This document shows, one piece after another, positions 41,239 to 51,285 of a stretch of DNA of 64,000 bases (positions are counted from its first letter, which is position 1; each line of letters opens with the position of its first letter). The notes under the pieces are model-generated. The model was given only the letters and a program-made list of their open reading frames with translations. It ran no database searches and had not been told where the DNA came from. Origin of the DNA: Prorocentrum cordatum (Eukaryota; Sar; Dinophyceae; Prorocentrales; Prorocentraceae); NCBI GenBank assembly GCA_963575745.1, contig CAUYUJ010018060.1, positions 174,032-238,031 on the forward strand, written 5' to 3'. The translations under genes and the position numbers were made by a program.

Positions 41239-41403
41239 CAGTGGGGGCCAATTCACAAGAAACATTCCACAAGAAAGACCCCAGGACGTCCGTTGATTGT
41301 TGGTGTGGGAGCGTCACGCTTCCCATCGCAAAACCATCGAAACCCAAGAATTCCAGGGCACCCTGGAGGCAAGCAGGGTGTTTCTTGGCATGGGCCCCCA
41401 CTG
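41239..41403 (+). mobile_element. Family B mariner-like MITE, copy 4
   Basis: 165 bp, the cleanest copy: TA (41237-41238) then CAGTGGGGGCC; right end GGCATGGGCCCCCACTG then TA (41404-41405). Confidence 0.88.
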
Positions 41404-41810
41404 TAAAGGGTGGGGCAACGCATCAACTCATGTGGCTGGCTTTCCTGGCGCCCCCCGGCGCAGTGGGAGGCGCTAGCGCATCGAGGAAGGGCGCTTGGCG
41501 TATCGGGACCAAAACCAGCGGCATACAGCGGCGGGTTTCCTACCCCCCCTCACCGTGAACGTTCCTATCCCCTTCTTCGTCCGACTCCAGAGGGGGCGGG
41601 CGGCGGCCACCCGGGCGACGGGCTATCACTCGGGCTACGTCGGCCGCCATCACTGGGCGGTCTCCTGCAGGCATCGTGCTGTATCTCTCGGGCGACGTCA
41701 GCCGACCACCTCACCGACCCTGGCAGAGCCCATCCTGGGCCCGGGATCGGCGCACAGGTCGGTGAGGTGGTCGTCCACGTTCCCTGAACTCGAATTCTCT
41801 GGCAGCCAGC

Positions 41811-42155
41811 TGACGACCTGCCCGACCACCCTAACCCAGCCCGAAGACCCGCATTTCGGGTTGGGGGGGGGGCGGGCTTCAGATGTGGTTTTGTTGTCAA
41901 TGTTCTCCGACGCCCCCCTCCCCCCTGTAAACGGAGGGCGAATCGGGGCCTTCGGGTTGGGTTGGGCTGGTTTTGGGTCGGGCATGTCTCCCTAAAGGCT
42001 GATCTGGAAGAAACGAAAAAAATAGTGAAACACCTGCGCATAACAGAAAAAACAGAAATATCCGACAAATCGTCCCCATACGATTTTGGGGCTATTTTTG
42101 AATTGCCCTCATGTAGAGGGACACGACCGACTTAAGGCTGATTTGAGGGCGGTGA
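41811..42155 (+). mobile_element. Family C copy 3, split by a family A element
   Basis: TGACGACCTGCCCGACCACC starts the left arm. The right arm is cut after GGGTTGGGCTGGTT and resumes GGCTGATTTGAGGGCGGTGA. Without the 163-bp insert and the 8-bp duplication it is 174 bp, the family length. Confidence 0.82.
41973..42135 (+). mobile_element. Family A inverted-repeat element, copy 5, nested
   Basis: 163 bp, TTGGGTCGGGCATGTCTCCC to TAGAGGGACACGACCGACTT (ending AA). Flanked by GGCTGGTT (41965-41972) and GGCTGATT (42136-42143). Confidence 0.88.
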
Positions 42156-42653
42156 CCGTCGTGCTGCCGCGAGGAGCGCCGAACGACGAGCCTAAAGGGG
42201 CTCCTCGGGCCACGCCGCGCTTCGGCAACGATCGGGCCCCCCCCAGCGCAGACCTGGGGAATCGGGCCCGAGAACCACGAGCCCCCTTCGGGACCCACTG
42301 GAGCCCAGAGATCTGACGCCCCCCCCCAAAAAAATAGAGCGGCGGGATGTTGGCAATGCTCGATCTCTGGGGGCCGTCGCAAGGCCCTCGCAAAAAAACG
42401 GCTCAGGACGAGAAGGCGGCGGCCCCAGGCAAGTGGTTTGGACCTCTGGGGCCCACGCATCGAAAAAATTGAAGCAGCCAGACCAGCCAGATGTCTGGGA
42501 ATAACGGGGGGCGCCCCTGGAAGGGAGGCAGGAGTTCGATCTGCTGGTGCACCGAACTGCCCCCCGCGTGCCCCACCTGTCCGCAAATCTCGGGAGCTGC
42601 CTGCGGGGCGGGGGCATCTGTTTTGGGCGACTCGGTGCAAAAGCCGATCGAAC
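42156..42653. other. Intergenic stretch, nothing recognised
   Basis: GC-rich mixed sequence with a C-run/A-run at 42318-42335. No gene. Confidence 0.45.
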
Positions 42654-42709
42654 TCACACACACACACAGACACACACACACACACACATACACACACATA
42701 CACACAGAA

Positions 42710-42762
<53 letters not shown>

Positions 42763-42810
42763 CGCACACACACACACGCACACGCACACGCACACGCACA
42801 CACACACACA

Positions 42811-42842
<32 letters not shown>
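42654..42842. repeat. CA microsatellite
   Basis: About 190 bp of CA repeat with occasional CACG and CATA units. Confidence 0.95.
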
Positions 42843-43031
42843 GGGGTACACACACCCCTTTGCGGGATCCCGCTCCCCCCCTGAACACAACATGGTACTT
42901 CTTCCAGCGCCTTTGCGAGCCGAATGGGCAAAATGAATGGTGAGCCTGCCCCGAACCGCTGGGTTCCAGGGCGCCCTGCCGTAAGTAGAGAAACAAAACA
43001 AAGAACGGCACAAACAGAAGCGCGCGGGACG

Positions 43032-43127
43032 GCGCGCGCGGAACGTCGAGCGCGCCGGGAACGGCCCCGGAAGCGCTGCCGAGGGGGCCCAGGGCCGGTC
43101 CAGGACATCCGCGCGGACCTCCGAGAA
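43032..43127. repeat. Family I, truncated copy
   Basis: Ends GGGGGCCCAGGGCCGGTCC then ACATCCGCGCGGACCTCC; left arm lost. Confidence 0.6.
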
Positions 43128-43139
43128 ATCCTGTTATGC

Positions 43140-43289
43140 TTAGGTCGGGCATGTCCTCTTACAGGGGGATTTGGGGCGAACAAAAAAATAATGGCAACAC
43201 AGATTCACAAATAGTCAAAAAATTGTCCCCACACTACTTCTGGACTATTTTTGAATATTCCTCCTGTACAGGGACGTGCCCGATTTAAA
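43140..43289 (+). mobile_element. Family A inverted-repeat element, copy 6
   Basis: 150 bp, TTAGGTCGGGCATGTCCTCT to TACAGGGACGTGCCCGATTT (ending AAA). TGTTATGC is duplicated exactly at 43132-43139 and 43290-43297. Confidence 0.9.
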
Positions 43290-43397
43290 TGTTATGCCGT
43301 CGTTCGCTCTCCGAGGAATGGCTCGCCCTCTCCAAGGACCCCGTGCGGCCGCGCACGCCGCGGCCGTGCCAGGCGCCAGCCCGGCAAGGACTCTGGG

Positions 43398-43632
43398 GGA
43401 GGAAGGAGGAGGGGGAGGAGGAGGAGGAGGAGGAGGAGGAGGAGGAGGAGGAGGAGGAGGAGGCGGAGGCGGAGGCGGAGGAGGAAAAAGAGAGGGTGGG
43501 GAGGAGGAGGAGGAGGCGGAGGAGGAAAAAGAGAGGGTGGGGAGGAGGAGGAGGAGGAGGAGGAGGAGGAGGAGGAGTAGGAGGAGGAGAGAAGCAGGAG
43601 GAGGAGAAGGAGGAGGAGGAGGCGGAGGAGGA
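43398..43632. repeat. AGG trinucleotide tract
   Basis: Interrupted AGG repeat with a duplicated AAAAAGAGAGGGTGGGG segment (about 43487 and 43527). Confidence 0.9.
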
Positions 43633-43677
43633 AGCCGCCTCTGCAGGATACCGAATCGAACAGACATAAACTGCCAA

Positions 43678-43828
43678 AGGTCCGTGCAAAGATCCTTGGT
43701 CGGATATGCTGGGTCGGCCACGGGTCCCCTGCCCCCAGTGCGCGCAGCGCACCGGGCGCGGCGCCAGAGACGCCGCCGGGGGGGCCTCCCGCGCCGACCC
43801 AGGAAATCCGCGCGCGGACCTCGGGGGG
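43678..43828. repeat. Family I copy, diverged
   Basis: GGTCCGTGCAAAGATCCTTG at the left, a GGCGCGGCGCC..GACGCCGCC core, GACCCAGGAAATCCGCG then CGCGGACCTC at the right. Confidence 0.6.
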
Positions 43829-43834
43829 CGGATA

Positions 43835-44060
43835 GGTAAAGCCCAAGAGGGGGAATACAAACTAGCATTTCGGGCCTTTCCCACCAGGATGGCCCCTCGA
43901 GCCCCCCAGAGGCCGGCCTCCAAGAAGCCCCCAAGAAGCGCCCCAGAGGCCCCCACGAGGCCCCAAACATCCTTCCACATGCACCCAAAAGTTCTCCAAG
44001 AGGCCGCAGAGACGCATCCCAAGAGACCATCACATTCATCCAAGAGGTTCCTGACCCAAG
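43835..44060. repeat. Degenerate CCCAAGA-type array 4
   Basis: CCCCAAGAAGCGCCCCAGAG and similar units. Confidence 0.6.
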
Positions 44061-44127
44061 AAATAACTTCCACGACCGTCTCAAAAACTCACTCCATGTG
44101 GGGGTCGGCGGAATGGCGCAAGCCACT

Positions 44128-45725
44128 TGAATCCGCCCGCCCACCGGGCTGAAGGGCGTGTGGGACTCAATTATGAGAGCTCCTTACAATGCTTTAGTAC
44201 ACCCCCATTAATTCCCCCCCGGAGGCCTCCACCAGTCCGCAGCCCGGCTGCGCCCAAGGCCGCTTTCGGTCCCCAAGATGCGAGGCGGGAATTGATCCAT
44301 ATCCACCGCCTGAGAAACGACGTCCTGGTGCCTCAGACAGCGGGCGGTGGATATGGATATATTTTGGCCCCTGGGGGCCCGAACATATTTTGGCCCCTGA
44401 AGGCCCGAATATATCCATATCCACCGCCTGCGAGGTCCGCGAAAATTGATCCTCCAGGCGGTGGTCATGTATGAATTCCCCCCTCAGACAAGATGCCCCC
44501 AAGACGGCTTCCAAGACGAGCTCGACTTTCAGATCGTTCTGGGGACGCCTCTGGGGCGCATTTTGGCTCCATTTCGGCCCCGTCTGGGCTAGCCTTGGCC
44601 TCCAAACATCCGCTCCAGGGGCCCTCGAGAGCGCCTTTGTGGCGAAAGGCTGGTATGTCAAACAATACAACAAATACTATTGTTTTTGTTCACGATTGTC
44701 GCTTCCCCAGGGGTGACCCAGACGCTTCTTACAACTACCTTTCGGGCTCGATTGGTTTTGTTTTTGCTGTATGTTTCGTCTTTCAAACTTGGACGCTGCT
44801 TCGGGTGCGCTACGGAGTCCATTTTGGAATATTCGGGGCCCCAATTCCAAGACCCGACGGACCCAAAACGGCCTAGAACCGGCACGGTTTTTACTGCAAG
44901 ACGGACGGGGCGGCCCACGAGGCCGCCAAGAGGGCCCCAAGACGACCCAAGTTGACCCGAACACGGCCCAAGAGGGCTCCCAGACGGCCCGGGAGGGCTC
45001 CAAGATCGCCCCAAGACGGCCCAAGAGGACGCCGAAAAGGCCCCACAATTGCCCAAGAGGGCCCCAGGGCGGCCCAAGAGGCCCTCAGGACGGCCCAAGA
45101 GGGGCCCAGCAGGAGGAGCCCGAACAAACTGTTCGAGCCCTCCGTCCCAAGAGGCCCCACGGGAGGCCCCAAGAGCCCTAAGAAACCGCAGGCGGCCCAT
45201 AAAACAACCGAAGACGCCCTCGACAGGCCCAGAAGAGTCCCCCCAAATCCCAGGCGGGCCCTGGCAAGGTCCCTGCTACCCTCGAATCTCTGGGATACGG
45301 ATGCCGGAACGCCTCGATCTCTTGAATCCACCCGCCCATCAAACTGAGGGGCGTATGGGACTGCACTGTGAGAGCTCCATACATGGCTTTCAGCCCCCCA
45401 TTTCCTTTCCGCTAGGGGCCTCCCCATTCTGCCGACCGGTAGCGGCAACGCCCCTGCTCGCGCTCCAAGACGGTTTCCAAACGGCGTCCAAGACAATCTC
45501 GAATGCCACACCGCTTCCGACACACTTTCGCTTCCATGTAGCCCCTCTCGGGCACCCTTCTTCACCTCCCAAATGCGCTGCCAGGGACCCGGAGTGCCTC
45601 TTAGGCCCCATTTCGCCTACAAATTTGACGCGTCAAAACTGCACGAGACCTTTGGATGTTGAAGGCTATCGCTTCGCCAGAGGTCGCCCAGACGCCTCTT
45701 GTATATTGGTCGGGCTCGAATTTGT
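44128..45725. repeat. Diverged tandem duplication of about 1 kb
   Basis: Two blocks recur in the same order. The first reads CTTGAATCC.CCCGCCCA then GTGAGAGCTCC (44128-44212 and 45320-45405). The second reads GGCTATCGCTTCGCCAG-like, then GTCGCCCAGACGCCTCTT (44690-44760 and 45660-45725). Between them lies a CCCAAGA-type array (44880-45270). No coding sequence is recognised. Confidence 0.55.
44288..44473. repeat. Double nested inverted repeat
   Basis: The box ATCCATATCCACCGCC occurs at 44295-44310 and 44413-44428; its complement GGCGGTGGATATGGAT lies between them at 44343-44358; a fourth partial arm GGCGGTGG lies at 44457-44464. Either outer copy can pair with the central one. The outer ends (GGGAATTGATCCAT and ATGTATGAATTCCC) also pair. 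Confidence 0.8.
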
Positions 45726-45899
45726 CGGCACGTCGACATCGACGTCGCTGTTGGGACTCGATCCAGGATCAATGTTGGACGCTCCTGGGCTTCACGTGGG
45801 CCCCCAAACGAAACCCAAACTGGCCCCAGACCAGCCCGATTCCCAACGGCATTTCGACGGGGTTACGGCCCAACACGGACGTACTGTCGCCTCGGCCGA

Positions 45900-46963
45900 T
45901 CAACGCCCGCCTGAGCCGCATGGGTCCCTGCTTGGCTCCTTTTAGGCAGGGTTCGGGCCGTTTTGGGTTGACCTTGGGCAGTGTTCGGGTTATTTCTGGC
46001 CTCGTGGTGTGGATAGTGAACAAGGGCCCAGAGAGCCAACGTCCATATCACTGATCCGTCGGTACTGATGACGGGACGCCGACCAAGCGGCAAATCGACG
46101 ATCAGCCAGCCACGCGGCACGCCTGAGCCGAATAGGCTACGGGGAAGGAACAACTATGGAGCGCAGGCAAAAACAAAAAACACAGATGCGGGGGTTCTCG
46201 TATGTTCTGCATATGTTCGTGCCGTAGTGGAGCCGTCTTCGCCTCGCCTGGCGAGAACTGGAGTGGGCGGGCGGTGAACACGCAGCGTCTTGAATCTTGT
46301 TCGGGGGGGGGTACAGGTGGGGTCGGGGCAGACGTGGGGCTGGATGGGCATCTCTCCAGACGGCCCCTGGAATCAGAACTAGTGAGCATCCAGCTGGGTC
46401 CCTGTCCTCACCCCATCTCGGGACCGCCCCTGAGCTCTGACGTCGCGAAAACATGGAACATCGTACAGCATGACGCCCAGAGACGTATAGACCCTATCTG
46501 TGAGGGCCCCGGGACCCGACCCCCTGGGCGAACACGCCCGCTCTGCAAGAAATGGCAACGCCAAGATCTGAGGGCCCGCCCCCTCTTCGAACCTCCGATC
46601 TGTTTGTGGATGCCATTACAATGGACACCCTACCAATCCTATCATTGAACTCAAATGTGTTTAAAATGTTTGAGAAATGGTCATACAAATGTGGGCACAT
46701 GCATGCTTAAGACATGCTTGACGTAGGTATTAGGCATCTGGAGAACATTTGGCAACACGCTTCCTCTCCATTGATCCTCGTCCAAAAGGGTACTCCTCTC
46801 CCTTCAGGCCACCTGCGCTCCGTGACCCCCCGACCGCGGCTTCGCCTGACCGAGGGTTCCCGAACAGGGAGCTGGCGCTGAACGACGCGCCGCCCTGCTG
46901 CGCCCTCGGGCCGCCGCCGGCAGCGCCTGCGCGGGCGGCCGGGGCGCTGCCAGGGATCTCTGC
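45900..46963. other. Intergenic stretch with a family Z repeat
   Basis: Family Z copy 2 at 46497-46580; the rest is mixed. Near 46620-46740 it is AT-richer. No gene recognised. Confidence 0.45.
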
Positions 46964-47245
46964 TCCTCCTCCATGCCTCCTCCTCTGCCTCCTCCTCCAT
47001 CCCTCCTCCCTCCTGCTCCTCCTCCTCCTACCTCCTGCCCCTCCTGCTCCTCCTCCTCCTGCTTCTCCTCCTCCTCATTCTCCTCCTCCTCCTCCTTCCC
47101 AGCGGCAAGCTCGCCTGCAGTTACGTTCCACATCATTGTTGTCGCTGTTTGCATTCGTGTATCTCGCCTCCCTCCTGCTCCTCCTCCTGCTCCTCCTCCT
47201 CCTCCTCCTCCTCCTCCTCCTCCTCCTCCTCCTCCTCCTCCCCAG
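46964..47245. repeat. CCT tracts flanking a family U repeat
   Basis: CCT repeats at 46964-47100 and 47170-47245, with the 63-bp family U copy 1 between them. Confidence 0.85.
47107..47169. repeat. Family U repeat, copy 1
   Basis: AAGCTCGCCTGCAGTTACG... to GTGTATCTCGCCT, 63 bp; 61 of 63 positions match copy 2 at 48231. Confidence 0.85.
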
Positions 47246-47381
47246 CGGTGCTGACTCAAGCCAGCCGCGCCAAGGCTTCAGGGCGCCCGCGCGCGGGCCG
47301 AGCCCTGGGAGCTCGCAGCGGGCGGCGGGCCGAGGCGGCGGAGGCATCACGAGGAGGCGCGATGAGGATGCGAGGGGCCCC

Positions 47382-47565
47382 GGAAAGCCACGGCGACGTT
47401 CTTCGAGTGGGGCTGCCCAGCGAGGGCGTTGCCAAGGATGGGCCCACTTTTGGGCAAGGATGCAAAGGGCCCTGGAAAGCCACGGTGACGTTCTTCGAGT
47501 GGGGCTGCCCAACGAGAGCGCTGCCAAGGCTGGGCCCACTTTTGGGCAGGGCTGCAAAAGGGGTG
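47382..47565. repeat. 92-bp tandem duplication
   Basis: Two copies of a 92-bp unit (GGAAAGCCACGGCGACGTTC, GAGTGGGGCTGCCCA, GGGCCCACTTTTGGGCA), with a third partial start at 47572. The length is not a multiple of three, which argues against coding. Confidence 0.85.
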
Positions 47566-48054
47566 ACCCTTGGAAAGCTCGCCCCTCCGTGCGGTGTGGG
47601 TGGACCGCAGGGGGGGGGGGGGCGACCCAGCCCTTCCGGCAAGCAGACGGCAAGGCAACTCCTGGGAGGTCTTCCCCAAAAAAGCCGATCTTGCAGGGCA
47701 ATTTTTAATACATGGGATGTTTAAAAGCATTGGATGTTTAATACATGCTGACTTTATGAATGAATTGATGCATGAACTCAACGTTGTTTTTGATACTGAA
47801 TCCCTGCATTTTGAATCCATGATCCGCACGCGGAGCATGTATTTAAAACGGCACTGTACGTGTTTAACCATCGACTCCTTGATGCCCATCGCTCCCGGGC
47901 GGTCTTGGGCGCTCTTCTTGCGGTCTTCAGCGGATGCCTGACAGACTTCGGCGGTCTTCGTCGGTCTTCCTGCGGTGTCCTGCATCTTTCGGCGCGAAAG
48001 TTGGATAGTTGCGGCTAACACAGGGTCCATGATCGAGATTGGTAAGCCAGGTGA

Positions 48055-48163
48055 GGGGGCCACTGAACTGAATCAAGCCAGATCAAGCTTTGGATTGAGC
48101 CGGCTTGAGCGGGATCGAGCGGGAAGGAGCCAATTTAAACGAGATTGGGCCAGAATAGGCCTG
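48055..48163. repeat. Family O repeat, copy 2
   Basis: GGGCCACTGAACTGAATC onward, with GAGCGGGATCGAGCGGG units; matches 3792. Confidence 0.6.
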
Positions 48164-48230
48164 TATCCGACCAGGGATAATATTTAGGGGACTGGTTTCG
48201 GTGATGTTGGTTTTGGTGCTGGTGTTTGGA

Positions 48231-48293
48231 AAGCTCGCCTGCAGTTACGCTCCACATCATTGTTGTCGCTGTTTGCATTCGTGTGTCTCGCCT
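48231..48293. repeat. Family U repeat, copy 2
   Basis: Second near-identical copy of the 63-bp segment at 47107; here it is not flanked by CCT tracts. Confidence 0.85.
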
Positions 48294-48567
48294 TCTTAAG
48301 TGGAACGCCTCTTGCCAATCTTACACACCTTCCTTGTGAGCTCGCGGTGTGAACGCCTCCGGTCGTAGTGACGTGGAGGTGGATTCTATTTTTGGGTAAA
48401 AGTGTTTTTGTTCGTCGCGAGATCTTCTCGCATGCCGCACAATCATGGTCCCAAAGTGGACCGAGCAGAATGGCAAGAGGCGATTCGACATCTCACACAC
48501 CAGATGGAGAACATCACGGCAATGGACTCGGCTTGAGTTGAAAATTCACATGGGACATACATATCAT

Positions 48568-48739
48568 TCGGGGATGGACAGACCCCCTTTTAGTAAAACG
48601 TGGTTTAGTGAAAACGACCTGAGGCCCAAACCTGGTGGGCGCAGGCCTGAAAAATAACGGCCACGGCATCGTCTCGAGAACCGAAAGCGGACAATTCACT
48701 AATCGACGTGTCGCTGTTGGGGGTTCTGTCCACCTCCGA
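48568..48739 (+). mobile_element. Family P inverted-repeat element, copy 2
   Basis: 172 bp. TCGGGGATGGACAGACCCCC and GGGGTTCTGTCCACCTCCGA form the ends. Flanks ATCAT and ATAAT match at four of five positions. Confidence 0.78.
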
Positions 48740-50384
48740 ATAATACTGTTGTCACTCAGCATTGGAAGGGCACGGGAAACCATGTCACTGACAGGTTGAC
48801 AAGGCTCGAGTGCATTTATGTGTTGGTTGATGTTCTAACATTGGACGCAGCAGCAGATCAGATTCTTGAGTGAGCGCAGGGTTTCTCGTTCGACAAGCTC
48901 TGCAACGTGGCTGCGTCGGTGGAGAAACACACAACGGGCAGAACATATGATTAAGTAATGCCCCCGGTTGAGCGCGAATATGGTTGAACGGCAGAGCCGC
49001 TGGCGTCCGACAATCAGTCAAAAAATGTTTGAAATAATGCCACAGTAAGGAAGAAGTTTACCAAACCACACAGCATGATAACCCCACTTGCTTGGAAAGC
49101 ATGGTTGAAGGCAATGCGGAACAAAGCGGGGCAAGGTGGTGTGTTCAGTTTCTCGCAGCGTGGCGATCAATGGGAGAGCGAATCAATCGTAAACACAACT
49201 TGGCTAACTATGAGTGTGCTGACCAACGTATTGCTGTTGCACGCGACGCGTTGAACGTTGAAGTCATCTGGGCGAAATTGGCTCGATTTTTTACTCACTT
49301 TGAAAGATGGAGTCGTTATCGCAAGAAAAGTTGTGCTACGAGAGATCAATGGAACACTCAACGGTACTTCAACATCATAATTGACAATGCGCGACTTGAC
49401 TCGGAACGGCCCCAGTCTGGAAGATGCATCGCACAACCCATCAACGCACAATGGAAGTCGCGTACAAGGTTCTTTGCACCAATCTGGGGGGTCATTCCAA
49501 ATTGTTGGGTATACATATTGAAGCAGGCATGTGCTGTGTCTAATAGCATCACAGAAAAAAACGCCGCTTCGATTTGACGATTCATAGTTTGTTGCCATCT
49601 CGATCGCAACAATATTTGATGAACAACCGCACTCGGTTGTAAGCGGCCTCGTTTGGAGCGTCGGCGCAGAGTTGTTTGCTTCTTCCCGCTCCTCCTCCTC
49701 CTGGGCTTATGTATGCGCTTTGCTGCAATTTGCCTCCATTGGAGTGTGTGTTGTGCAGGTCGCTTCATTTTCCCTGGGTATCGCACGCAAGACTTTATAC
49801 AATCTTGCTTGCCCACGCGCCGTCGCTGGGATCAGGGCGTACCGACTGACTGACTGACTGGAAAATGAAAATACCCCTTCGAAGCACCGTAGGGGTACAA
49901 CCTTTGCAACCGCCCCGGGGGGCAGGCGTCCCCGACGACGGAAAAATGCATGTTGTACCGTTCTTCGCCCCCTAGAGGGCAGACAACTCACGCCGATAAG
50001 AAGCACCCCGACGAGCGAAGCCGTTCAGTAAGCGCGCCCAAGGAAGGAATCAAACAGGGTGACCCAACTCGGGGGGGAGGAAAAGAGCCGCTGGGCTGGG
50101 CCACAGTCCAGTCGCATGCCCGTCTTACCTGCTCCCCCCGCTTGAGGCCTGAGACTCCGGCTCGGTCCCCCCTGGGGCCGAGTGCGCGGAGGCATCTGGA
50201 GCCATCCTCTTGCTCCGCACAGCGCAAGCGCACGCGCAAGGCTGAGGCATACTAGCAGGGCAGAGTCGTGGGGGCCGCTCCCGGCATGAAGACCTCTCCG
50301 CAACATGCCGTCTGCCAGTGAGCCGTGTGCCATGGCGTCGAATGCAGTTTCTACGTTTGTGAGAATATGTAGACCCTCCGTTTC
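48740..50384. other. AT-richer, low-repeat island
   Basis: The longest stretch without recognised repeats or triplet tracts. It contains the open frame at 49092-49577 and overlapping minus-strand frames. No domain is recognised with confidence. Confidence 0.4.
49092..49577 (+). CDS. Hypothetical protein, 161 codons
   Basis: A complete ATG-to-TGA frame in AT-richer, non-repetitive DNA. The product has a mixed, globular-like composition with aromatic residues (QRIAVARDALNVEVIWAKLA, RYFNIIIDNARLDSERPQSG, APIWGVIPNCWVYILKQ). No family is recognised. Overlapping minus-strand frames of similar length exist (49167-49598 and 49358-49816), so strand is uncertain. It is listed because it is the best frame in the only long low-repeat island, but it may be chance. 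Confidence 0.25.
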   Translation: MESMVEGNAEQSGARWCVQFLAAWRSMGERINRKHNLANYECADQRIAVARDALNVEVIWAKLARFFTHFERWSRYRKKSCATRDQWNTQRYFNIIIDNARLDSERPQSGRCIAQPINAQWKSRTRFFAPIWGVIPNCWVYILKQACAVSNSITEKNAASI

Positions 50385-50690
50385 TCCTCCTCCTCGTCTT
50401 CTTCCTCGTCCTCCCTCTCCCCCCCTCGTCCTTCCATCATCGTCCTCCCACTGTCGTCCTCCCCCTCATCGGCCTGCATCATCGTCCTCCCATTGTCGTC
50501 CATCATCATCCTCCTCCCCCTCCTCCCCCTCCTCCCCCTCTTCCTCCTCCCCCTCCTCCCTCTCCTCCCCCTCCTCGTCCTCCTGCTCCTCCACCTCATC
50601 TTTCTCCACATTCTCCTTACATCCTCTCTTCTTCCGCGTCCTCCTCGTCCCCTGTTTACTCCTCCTGCCTCCCCCTCCTTTCCCAAGATA
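50385..50690. repeat. CCT/CGTC tract
   Basis: Interrupted CCT triplets with CATCATCG units, pyrimidines on the plus strand. Confidence 0.9.
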
Positions 50691-50859
50691 ACGGCAACGC
50701 AATCCTTTTTTCCACTTTATGATCCCCGTCTTCTCTGATCAAGGCAACTCGCCAGGGCAAAGTTGCTGGACGGGCTGGTGTGGATGCGCGGGGCTTGAAG
50801 AGGTCGTTGCGGGCTCAGACGGCATGCAAAAATCCGCCGCCGCGCTTGTGCGGCATTGG

Positions 50860-51285
50860 TTTGTTCAGTGAACGTGGTTTGGGTCGCGGGTGGGTCGCGG
50901 GCTCTCCACCTCCACCTGGAAGGAATGCAAAAGCAGCCCGCCGCAGGCGCCGAAACAAATGGTTTGTACACTGAACGTGGTTTGGGTCGCGGGTGGGCCG
51001 CGGGTTCTCCACCAGGAACGAATGCAAAAGATGCCCGCCGCAGGCGCCGACAAATTTGGTTTGTACCCTGAACGTGGTCGCGGGTGGGCCGCGGGCTCTC
51101 CACCTGAAACGAATGAAAAAGATGCCCGCCGCAGGCGCCGAAAAATGTGGTTTGTACCCTGAACGTGGTTTGGGTCGCGAGTTGGTCGCGGGGTGGGTCG
51201 CGGGCTCTCCGGCTGGAAGGAATGCAAAAAAAGCCCGCCGCAGGCGCCGAAAATGGTGGTTTGTACCTTGAACGTGGTTTGGGTC
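50860..51285. repeat. About 100-bp tandem repeat, five copies
   Basis: Units marked by GAACGTGGTTTGGGTCGCGG (start points near 50871, 50972, 51070, 51161, 51269) and by GCCCGCCGCAGGCGCCGA. Unit length varies from about 91 to 108 bp. Confidence 0.85.

Noticed and set aside
44559-44569. CATTTTGGCTC match to the spliced leader
   Set aside because: Flanks disagree on both sides and it lies in repeats rich in TTTTGG.
49358-49816. Minus-strand frame with FFSVMLLDTAHACFNMY thought to resemble a DNA transposase helix
   Set aside because: No catalytic acidic residues or other transposase motifs could be found in any frame around it.
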